Shown here: positions 1 to 5,580 of the stretch, piece by piece
How the letters are laid out: every line of letters begins with the position of its first letter
Numbering within the stretch: the stretch's first letter is position 1
Source: Chlamydiota bacterium
GTDB lineage: Bacteria > Chlamydiota > Chlamydiia > Chlamydiales > JAJFMK01
Length of the DNA stretch: 13,509 nucleotides
Assembly (NCBI GenBank): GCA_021772215.1
Contig: JAJFMK010000306.1
Coordinates: 1 to 13,509 of the forward strand
Direction: 5' to 3'
Notes under the pieces: model-generated
What the model saw: only the letters and a program-made list of their open reading frames with translations
Told to the model about the DNA's origin: nothing
Database searches by the model: none
Made by a program: the position numbers and the translations under genes

Positions 1-339
1 GTCGGATAACTTCTGCACTTTGGCAGAACGCTCTCTCTCTGCACCGGCCATCTCCTGGCTAAGTGCATTAAACTCTTCAACTTTTTTGATGTTGTGCTGC
101 TGAGATTCAAGTTTTTTGAGCTTCTCTTTGATCTCATCAATTTCCGCCTCACCAACACCAGAGAGTCTCTTCAATTCGGTAATTTCAATCTCTTTTTCGT
201 GGGTCTTTTGCGATAGATCATCTTTGATCTTCTGGAGGTTATTCAGCTCTTTAATCCGATCTTTTTTCAGTTTCATCAGGCGGATCATTTTGATATCCAT
301 CTCCTGGACATCAAGAATCACTTGTAAAGCTTGTAACAT
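1..339 (-). CDS. Coiled-coil/zinc-ribbon protein, CdsZ (CT398)-like, N-terminal part
   Basis: This is the first 113 residues of a gene that runs off the left edge; the reading frame is open to base 1. The ATG (337-339 on the minus strand) begins MLQALQVILDVQEMDIKMI, and the rest is rich in Lys, Glu, Leu and Ile with heptad-like spacing (for example IKELNNLQKIKDDL and IDEIKEKLKKLESQ), so it should form a long helical hairpin. This start and composition resemble the chlamydial CT398/CdsZ family, a helical coiled coil followed by a C4 zinc ribbon, reported to contact the sigma-54 polymerase and the type III secretion export apparatus. The zinc-ribbon cysteines would lie outside the window, so the family name is inferred from the coiled coil and genome context only. 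The ribosome site is weak (GTAGG before the ATG). The gene diverges from glyA. Confidence 0.6.
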   Translation of the reverse strand, partial: MLQALQVILDVQEMDIKMIRLMKLKKDRIKELNNLQKIKDDLSQKTHEKEIEITELKRLSGVGEAEIDEIKEKLKKLESQQHNIKKVEEFNALSQEMAGAERERSAKVQKLSD

Positions 340-484
340 GTATACCTACTTGTAATTAACAGATAACAGCATACAGAAGAGCACCAATAGATTTCAATGA
401 CAATCTAATGGCAAATCAATATTTTAGTACAACTTGTCTTAATTAGCCTCTCTGAAGTATCTTAAGTTACCTTGGAGGAGAGCT
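340..484. promoter_or_regulatory. Divergent promoter region between cdsZ-like gene and glyA
   Basis: The 145-bp AT-rich spacer must carry promoters for both neighbours. The best candidate toward glyA is TTGTCT (434-439) with an 18-bp spacer to TATCTT (458-463), which fits a housekeeping sigma factor (sigma-66 in chlamydiae) loosely. It would give a leader of roughly 15 bases ending in the strong ribosome site GGAGGAG at 474-480. Toward the left gene only weak matches are seen, such as TTGGTG with a 16-bp spacer to TATCTG, read on the minus strand. No hairpin or operator-like repeat stands out. The promoter assignments are inference from hexamer matches. Confidence 0.4.
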
Positions 485-1981
485 ATGGGAGCCGTGAAAA
501 CTGAAAGCCGCGTTAGAAAATATTTAGCCTCAGTCGCTGAGGGTAAAGAGGATAGTTGGGCCCTGGCTCAGCTAGCAGCCCTTGATCATCTTGATAAAGA
601 TAACCCATCGATAGCGGGTCATATTATCCAGGAACTTAAGGATCAACGCGCCTACCTTAAACTAATCGCTTCAGAAAACTACTGCTCCCCCGCCGTCCAG
701 CTGGCGATGGGAAACTGGCTCACTGACAAATATGCGGAAGGCTACCCTCACCACCGCTTCTATGCCGGCTGCGAAAATGTGGATGCCATTGAAGATGAGG
801 CTATCTCGGAACTAAAAAAACTCTTTAATGCGGAAGCTGCCTATGTGCAGCCCCACTCCGGCGCCGACGCAAATACGATCGCCTTTTGGGCCATTTTGAT
901 GCAGAGACTGCAGAGCCAAGAGATGGAGCGGCTCTCGAAAAAAAGCATCGATCAGTTCACTACTGAAGAGCATGAGCATCTTCGACAGCTGATGGTCAAC
1001 CAAAAACTCCTCGCTATGGGCCTCAACTCAGGAGGTCACCTCACACATGGCTACCGCTTGAACTTCTCCTCAAAGATTTTTAAAGCGCTGCACTACGAGG
1101 TCGACGCCAAGACGGAGCTTTTAGACTATGAGGCGATCCGCAAGCAGGCCAAGCAAGAAAAACCGCTTATTTTGCTTGCGGGATACTCCGCCTATCCGCG
1201 CTGCATTAACTTTGCCATTATGCGTCAGATTGCTGACGAAGTGGGCGCCACATTGATGGTCGATATGGCCCACTTTTCGGGGCTTGTCGCAGGGAAACTT
1301 CTTGTAGGTGATTACGACCCGGTCTCTTTTGCTGACATCGTCACCTCAACCACTCATAAAACATTACGTGGCCCCAGAGGCGGAATTATTCTCTGTAAAG
1401 AGGAGCTGGCTCCTTACGTCAACAAGGGCTGTCCACTCGCTATCGGCGGTCCGCTACCTCACGTCATTGCTGCCAAAGCGGTCGCCTTCCGCGAAGCGAG
1501 CAGCCCAAGCTTTAGAACGTACGCCAAACGGATTGTTGATAACGCGATAGAGCTCGCCGAAGCGCTCAAAAAGCGCGGAGTGAGGCTTGTGACCGATGGC
1601 ACAGAGAACCATCTTCTCGTTTTAGATGTCTCCTCCTTTGGCATTACCGGAAGGCAGGCTGAAAAAGCTTTAAGGGAAGCACATGTAACGGTGAACCGCA
1701 ACACGGTCCCCTTTGACCAAAACGGGCCATGGTACACTTCAGGCGTTCGCATCGGCACCCCGGCGATGACAACCCTTGGCATGGAATCTGAGGAGATGGA
1801 TGAGATCGCCGATATCATCGTCTCAGTTCTCAAAGAGACCAAGCCCGCATCGGCGCCAAAATCGGGTGGAATGAGCAAGAGTCTCTTCACCACAACGCCG
1901 AAAGCTGTTCAAGCAGCCAAAGAGCGCGTCGGCGACCTTTTGGCCCGTTTCCCACTCTACCCTGAATTACCTCTTGAATAG
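485..1981 (+). CDS. glyA: Serine hydroxymethyltransferase (long chlamydial form)
   Basis: GlyA is a cytosolic PLP enzyme that interconverts serine and glycine while charging tetrahydrofolate with a one-carbon unit. Family landmarks are clear: LIASENY at residues 60-66, the HSGADAN stretch near 124-130, SGGHLTHG at 182-189, DMAHFSGLVAG at 260-270, and the PLP-lysine motif THKTLRGPRGG with Lys292 as the Schiff-base lysine. At 498 residues it is about 80 longer than E. coli GlyA. The extra length is an N-terminal extension of about 30 residues and an insertion at about 140-175, which as I recall also marks chlamydial GlyA (about 497 residues). The start is set by GGAGGAG four bases upstream. It heads a cluster with clpP 40 bp downstream. 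Chlamydial GlyA has been reported to have alanine racemase activity, which could supply D-alanine; that role here is inferred. Confidence 0.97.
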   Translation: MGAVKTESRVRKYLASVAEGKEDSWALAQLAALDHLDKDNPSIAGHIIQELKDQRAYLKLIASENYCSPAVQLAMGNWLTDKYAEGYPHHRFYAGCENVDAIEDEAISELKKLFNAEAAYVQPHSGADANTIAFWAILMQRLQSQEMERLSKKSIDQFTTEEHEHLRQLMVNQKLLAMGLNSGGHLTHGYRLNFSSKIFKALHYEVDAKTELLDYEAIRKQAKQEKPLILLAGYSAYPRCINFAIMRQIADEVGATLMVDMAHFSGLVAGKLLVGDYDPVSFADIVTSTTHKTLRGPRGGIILCKEELAPYVNKGCPLAIGGPLPHVIAAKAVAFREASSPSFRTYAKRIVDNAIELAEALKKRGVRLVTDGTENHLLVLDVSSFGITGRQAEKALREAHVTVNRNTVPFDQNGPWYTSGVRIGTPAMTTLGMESEEMDEIADIIVSVLKETKPASAPKSGGMSKSLFTTTPKAVQAAKERVGDLLARFPLYPELPLE

Positions 1982-2021
1982 CAACTTGTCTCTGTAATAG
2001 AATGAACTTTTAGGAGGCCCT

Positions 2022-2609
2022 ATGCCAAAAGAGAACCAAGAATTTACCTATCCCCGTCTTCAAGACCAAATTGAGCGCGCACTTTTAGAGCAAAGACGTA
2101 TCTTTCTCTCCCAAGGCGTCGATGAATCCTCTGCAGAGGAGATCATCCAGAAACTTTGGTATTTAGAGCTTAAAGAGCCCGGAAAACCGATCACCTTTGT
2201 CATCAACAGCCCCGGCGGCTCTGTCGATGCTGGCTTTGCGATCTGGGACCAGGTGAAGATGATCACCTCGCCCGTCACCACTGTGGTGACAGGAATTGCC
2301 GCTTCAATGGGCTCTATTCTCTCTCTTTGTGCGGCCAAAGGGCGCCGTTTTTCCACTCCTAGTGCGCGCATCTTGATCCATCAGCCATTTATTGGCGGCG
2401 TGATCAAAGGGCAAGCGACCGACCTGGAGATTCAAGCTAAAGAGATTCTTAAAACACGCGAAAAGATCGTTGGCGTCTATGTCGATGCAACCGGCAAAGA
2501 TTTTGAGACGATTGACCTTGCCATCGACCGCGACAACTGGTTTTCAGCTCAAGAAGCAATGGAGTATGGCCTGCTTGACGGCATCGTCAACAGCTATAGC
2601 GACCTCTAA
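2022..2609 (+). CDS. clpP: ATP-dependent Clp protease proteolytic subunit (chlamydial ClpP1 type)
   Basis: This is the serine peptidase core subunit that assembles into a barrel and degrades substrates fed by Clp ATPases in the cytoplasm. The catalytic serine is Ser95 in GIAASMGS, the histidine is His120 in ARILIHQP, and the aspartate is probably Asp171 in DRDNWFSA. INSPGGSVDAG (61-71) forms the oxyanion and handle region. The 195 residues are normal for the family. The sequence resembles what I recall of C. trachomatis ClpP1 (CT431), including WYLEL, VINSPGGSVDAGFA and EILKT, and there is little or no propeptide. The start has an excellent ribosome site, AGGAGG at 2012-2017. No Clp ATPase or second clpP is in the window; chlamydiae normally encode a second ClpP elsewhere. 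dapF follows after three bases, so the two are very likely translationally coupled. Confidence 0.96.
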   Translation: MPKENQEFTYPRLQDQIERALLEQRRIFLSQGVDESSAEEIIQKLWYLELKEPGKPITFVINSPGGSVDAGFAIWDQVKMITSPVTTVVTGIAASMGSILSLCAAKGRRFSTPSARILIHQPFIGGVIKGQATDLEIQAKEILKTREKIVGVYVDATGKDFETIDLAIDRDNWFSAQEAMEYGLLDGIVNSYSDL

Positions 2610-2612
2610 ACG

Positions 2613-3341
2613 GTGCAGCTCTCTCACTACAGCGGCTCGGGAAACAGCTTTTTAATCGTCAGCGACTCTTTACCCATAACTTCAATCGGCAATCTCTGCC
2701 GCAGCCATAAAGCTGACGGTCTCATTGTGGCTACGCGCCAACCTTCAAAAAATTATCTCATGGAGATCTATAACGCCGACGGCTCCAATCCCAAAATGTG
2801 CGGCAACGGCCTGCGCTGCTTAGCTAAATACCTCTTTGACCGGGGATTAATAGAGAACAAGGGTATTGTTGAGACAGCCTGCGGACCCTTTCGAGTAGCT
2901 CTAAGAGAAAATCTCATTGAGGTGGAGATGCCAACGCCGAAGCTCTTGGCGCGGGATTTAAAAATAACCTATGGCAACCACCACTTTAGTGGTCACCATA
3001 TCTTAGTCGGCGTTCCCCACTTCGTGATCAAAAGCTGCCCCATCCCATTTGTTGAGGCGGCCCCCCATTTACGCTCTCACCCCTATTTTGGCGCGGAGGG
3101 AACTAATGTCACATTTATTCAAGGCTCTTTGACCCAGACATTTGAGCGCGGTGTTGAAGCGATAACCGGAGCGTGCGGCACAGGTACAGTTGCCTCATTT
3201 AAAGCTCTACAACTTGAAGAACCTAAGATCCATCAAAAATCTTTTACCACGCATAGCAAAGAAATTTTAGAGGTGAAAAGGGTCGAAGATCGCTTCTTCT
3301 TAAACGGAGGGGTCACTTTACTCTTTGACGCAGAGTTTTGA
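2613..3341 (+). CDS. dapF: Diaminopimelate epimerase
   Basis: DapF converts LL- to meso-diaminopimelate, the cross-linking residue of chlamydial peptidoglycan and a lysine precursor. The two-base catalytic cysteines are Cys63 in KMCGNGLRC and Cys188 in GACGTGT. Substrate contacts Asn11, Asn54 (YNADGS), Asn165 (TNVTF) and Glu178-Arg179 (FERG) are kept. The usual Asn of the GNPH motif is Val134 here (GVPH), and the usual Gln of the FDQ motif is Gly (ADG). At 242 residues it is about 30 shorter than E. coli DapF. The start is a GTG three bases after the clpP stop with no visible ribosome site; it is chosen because MQLSHYSGSGN aligns with the family N-terminus, and it implies coupling to clpP. 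Chlamydial DapF has been reported to act also as a glutamate racemase; the altered contacts may bear on that. Confidence 0.94.
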   Translation: MQLSHYSGSGNSFLIVSDSLPITSIGNLCRSHKADGLIVATRQPSKNYLMEIYNADGSNPKMCGNGLRCLAKYLFDRGLIENKGIVETACGPFRVALRENLIEVEMPTPKLLARDLKITYGNHHFSGHHILVGVPHFVIKSCPIPFVEAAPHLRSHPYFGAEGTNVTFIQGSLTQTFERGVEAITGACGTGTVASFKALQLEEPKIHQKSFTTHSKEILEVKRVEDRFFLNGGVTLLFDAEF

Positions 3342-3352
3342 TACTATATAAT
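3325..3352 (+). promoter_or_regulatory. Near-consensus housekeeping promoter for the UPF0158 gene
   Basis: TTGACG (3325-3330) and TATAAT (3347-3352) are separated by 16 bp, giving 11 of 12 matches to the sigma-70-type consensus. The -35 box lies inside the last codons of dapF, whose stop is at 3339-3341. Transcription should start near 3358-3360, leaving a leader of only about 8 bases to the first ATG or 17 to the second. This is the strongest promoter match I found in the window. Confidence 0.65.
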
Positions 3353-3366
3353 AGGTTAAAAATTAC

Positions 3367-4302
3367 ATGGTGATTATGGCAAAAATTGATAGCACTCCCA
3401 AAGCACAAAATCCTCTAATCCTGCGCAGCCAGAGGTTAATGGAGGCCTTTGCGAAGTCCGACGATGAGCGCGACTTCTTTTTAGACCGCATCGAAGGCTT
3501 TATCCTCTATATCGACCTCGACAAAGAGGAGGAGGATATCGCGGCGATGCAAAAAGAGCTTCTGGCCAACCCCGACCGCTATGTTCCCATTCCAAAGCTC
3601 TCCTTCTATGAGACAAAAAAAATTATGGAGGGCTTCGTCAACGAAAAGGTCTACGATATCGACACCAAAGAGAAGCTCTTAGACATCATCGGCGGTAAAG
3701 AGGCCAGAGATCACTTCCTTGAATTTGTCTATGACCACCACTCTGAGCTGGAGAAGTGGCAGCAGTACTACCAAGAGCGCTCCCGCATCCGCATCATCGA
3801 GTGGCTGCGCAACAACAATTACGATTTTGTCTTCGAAGAGGATCTAGAACTCAACAAATCATTGGTTGAGCAGCTCAAACAGAATCTCTTCGAGGTAAAG
3901 GTCTCTAAAGACCTGCAACATGGCCGAAAGGTTTTAACCACCAAGGCGAAGAGCTACTACTCCAATGAGGCTCTCCATCCCAGACCAAAGCGTGGACGCC
4001 CACCCAAGCAGTCACAAAAGCTTGAAGTTGAACCACAGGTCTCACTAGACATCTACACACAAGTTCCCAAAGGGGTACGTCCCTTTCTCTTCACGCCCGA
4101 TATCGCCGGATCAACAGCTGCCACCTTCTCATCTAGATTTGAGACGGAAGAGGAGCTCTTAGAGAACCGCCGTAGTCAGCTTCAGGACGATCTCGAGGTG
4201 GAAGATCTCAATTTGAAGATTGAGACCCTTCGCAAGCTTTCTCAGAATTGGAATGATGAAGATGGGGAGAAGCTGGCAAAGAAGAAGAGCAAAAAAAAGT
4301 GA
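3367..4302 (+). CDS. UPF0158 family protein (CT429-like) with AT-hook-like motif
   Basis: Residues about 35-165 form the UPF0158 domain of unknown function, recognisable by FFLDRIEGFILYIDLDK, the PIPKLSFYETKKIMEGF helix, and YYQERSRIRIIEWLR. The gene occupies the same place after dapF as CT429 in C. trachomatis. Beyond the domain is a basic stretch, PRPKRGRPPKQ (residues 205-215), that contains a textbook AT-hook core (RGRPPK), then a low-complexity segment, an acidic helix and a lysine-rich tail ending KKKSKKK. This suggests nucleic-acid contact, but no function is established. Two starts are possible: ATG 3367 or ATG 3376 (MAKIDSTPK). Neither has a clear ribosome site, and both lie just downstream of a near-consensus promoter, so the message would be almost leaderless. 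Its 3' end overlaps the convergent sirtuin-like gene by 95 bp. Confidence 0.85.
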   Translation: MVIMAKIDSTPKAQNPLILRSQRLMEAFAKSDDERDFFLDRIEGFILYIDLDKEEEDIAAMQKELLANPDRYVPIPKLSFYETKKIMEGFVNEKVYDIDTKEKLLDIIGGKEARDHFLEFVYDHHSELEKWQQYYQERSRIRIIEWLRNNNYDFVFEEDLELNKSLVEQLKQNLFEVKVSKDLQHGRKVLTTKAKSYYSNEALHPRPKRGRPPKQSQKLEVEPQVSLDIYTQVPKGVRPFLFTPDIAGSTAATFSSRFETEEELLENRRSQLQDDLEVEDLNLKIETLRKLSQNWNDEDGEKLAKKKSKKK

Positions 4303-5116
4303 GCCGTTCCATAAGAGCGGGAACAACTCGTTGAAGATCTCCTTTAAATAGAAGATCTTCCGACCCTAAATAACTCGGTTTTGTGAGGTTGAGTGCGACA
4401 ATCTTTCCATTGGGGTTTTGCGTCTTATACCAGCTGATCAGCCCCTTATCATCTCTTGAGAGGCCTACAGAGATCAAATAGTCAACCTCAGCTAGTCGGT
4501 TTAGATCGGCTCCCTGTCTGATACGGGCCGCGTCAATTCGAACCGGGTCTACCCCACTCTTCTCATGGAGTAGATCGAGGTTTTCCGTAGCCAATTCAAA
4601 AAGACCCTCTTTGACCCCTTTAGCCAGGGCGTGATGCGCCACAGTTGGCTCACTCTCTAAGCAGAGCCTGGTAAACTCCTTACAGCGCAAAATAAGCTTC
4701 TCTATCTCACAAGAGCTCTCCTCAATCCAGTTCTCTCGCCCCAACCCAAGACTCTCCTCTAGCTCATCCATCAACCAGACTCCAGCCGCTTTTGAGATAC
4801 CAGCGCCTGTATAGACCAAGATTCGCTTCGACTTCAACTCTTGAGCTAGATGGTCGATCTCTTCTAACACCTTGGGTTCGGCGTCAAAAACAACTCTGGG
4901 CTCATTGAGGTGATAGCCCTCCTGCCCAAACCTTTTGCAGCGTCTAATCCCCTCCCCGCCCCTTCTTAGAAGCCAATATTCCCCCTCTTGATCAAACCGC
5001 TCCTTCACATCCTCACACAGATTATGATAGAGTCTGTTTGGGATGAGCAGTTCGAAAGAGAGCTCTGTCGCGTCGCCTTCAAAGAGAAGGGTGGCGCCGT
5101 CTCTGACCCAGCTCAT
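4208..5116 (-). CDS. Divergent sirtuin-like (Sir2-fold) protein lacking zinc module
   Basis: Residues about 95-270 (from the chosen start) carry Sir2-family marks: YTGAGISKAAGV at 102-113 (NAD-binding GAGIS), the helix PTVAHHALAKG at 157-167, TENLDLLHEKSG at 177-188 (normally TQNID-LH--AG), DYLISVGLS near 212-220 and VALNLTKP near 240-247. The PDFR segment, the catalytic His and the four-cysteine zinc module between the TENLD and VGLS motifs are missing, so deacylase activity is doubtful; it may bind NAD or a related nucleotide. About 95 unassigned residues precede the domain. I chose the ATG at 5116 because AGGTGG lies just upstream. ATG 5176 would add a hydrophobic leader (MWLIKLQLLLFLPLL), and the longest frame (to 5254) would start upstream of the TATAAT. 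The last ~31 residues are antisense to the UPF0158 gene and lie beyond an apparent terminator. Confidence 0.7.
   Translation of the reverse strand: MSWVRDGATLLFEGDATELSFELLIPNRLYHNLCEDVKERFDQEGEYWLLRRGGEGIRRCKRFGQEGYHLNEPRVVFDAEPKVLEEIDHLAQELKSKRILVYTGAGISKAAGVWLMDELEESLGLGRENWIEESSCEIEKLILRCKEFTRLCLESEPTVAHHALAKGVKEGLFELATENLDLLHEKSGVDPVRIDAARIRQGADLNRLAEVDYLISVGLSRDDKGLISWYKTQNPNGKIVALNLTKPSYLGSEDLLFKGDLQRVVPALMERLTFFCSSSLPASPHLHHSNSEKACEGSQSSN
4291..4329 (-). terminator. Intrinsic terminator of the sirtuin-like transcript, inside two genes
   Basis: Read on the minus strand, GAGTTGTTCC (4329-4320) pairs with GGAACGGCTC (4310-4301) to give a 10-bp stem including two G-U pairs, a 9-base loop, then AC and eight Ts (4298-4291). 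On the plus strand the two wobbles become C-A mismatches and no T run follows, so the element is oriented for the sirtuin-like gene. It lies before that gene's stop codon at 4208, and its U tract is the complement of lysine codons of the UPF0158 gene. Confidence 0.6.
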
Positions 5117-5185
5117 TGCCACCTGCTCCCCAAGAAGAGGGAGAAAAAGGAGAAGTTGAAGCTTAATTAACCACATAAAATCGTC

Positions 5186-5194
5186 TATATTATA
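5186..5194. promoter_or_regulatory. Back-to-back TATA element between sirtuin-like gene and small membrane protein
   Basis: The near-palindrome TATATTATA reads as TATAAT on the minus strand (5194-5189), a perfect -10 box for the sirtuin-like gene, and as TATATT on the plus strand (5186-5191) for the gene starting at 5224. No good -35 box is visible on either side. A minus-strand start near 5182 would give a leader of about 66 bases to the ATG at 5116, or about 6 bases to ATG 5176, and would exclude any start at 5254. Confidence 0.4.
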
Positions 5195-5223
5195 AGATGA
5201 TGTCCTTTTAAAAACGATAAAGT

Positions 5224-5580
5224 ATGCCATCACCACTTCTTTCAGCCAGCTCACTTAGTAGGGATAAATTTTTAACTCCGCAGCTCCTTCTACAGGCGGG
5301 ACAGATCAGCGCCTTTGAAGGAGTCACCGTTGCTACCTGCTCTTGGCTCTTGGGCTGCAGTTCTCCGGTAAAAAATGGGCTCTTAGTTGGAATAACCGCC
5401 TCGATCTCTTTAATCAGCTCCCATATCTTCTCTAGAAGCAGGGGGGAGATGATCACAGCTACATGCCTATCGGCGCTTCTCTCAGCCTATACCCTCTCAC
5501 ATATAAGCGGCAACCTATCAACAGTACAGATTATGGTCAGCCATGTGGCAAGTTTCATGTTTTATACGTATGTAAACTAA
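5224..5580 (+). CDS. Small putative membrane protein of unknown function
   Basis: I do not recognise this 118-residue product. It has two or three hydrophobic stretches: about 33-44 (GVTVATCSWLLG), about 52-67 (GLLVGITASISLISSH) and about 77-95 (ITATCLSALLSAYTLSH), with three cysteines and few charged residues, which suits an inner-membrane or inclusion-membrane-like protein. Codon choice (ATC, CTC, GCC, TCT) matches the neighbouring genes, which supports it over the 82-codon frame on the other strand. The start ATG has no clear ribosome site and lies about 33 bp after a TATATT element shared with the divergent sirtuin-like gene. The stop TAA (5578-5580) overlaps the stop of the convergent glycosyltransferase gene. 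It could be a lineage-specific orphan; real expression is unproven. Confidence 0.55.
   Translation: MPSPLLSASSLSRDKFLTPQLLLQAGQISAFEGVTVATCSWLLGCSSPVKNGLLVGITASISLISSHIFSRSRGEMITATCLSALLSAYTLSHISGNLSTVQIMVSHVASFMFYTYVN

Noticed and set aside
1459..1893. 144-codon open frame on the minus strand inside glyA
   Set aside because: It lies entirely opposite conserved GlyA sequence, has no recognisable domain and is best explained as a shadow of the codon bias of glyA.
430..1991. The 10-mer CAACTTGTCT occurs upstream of both glyA (430-439) and clpP (1982-1991)
   Set aside because: Dozens of 10-mer repeats are expected by chance in a window of this size, and the clpP copy lacks a matching -10 box.
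5208..5456. 82-codon minus-strand frame opposite the 118-residue gene
   Set aside because: It overlaps the divergent promoter area, has a less plausible composition, and the plus-strand frame has codon use like the neighbouring genes.
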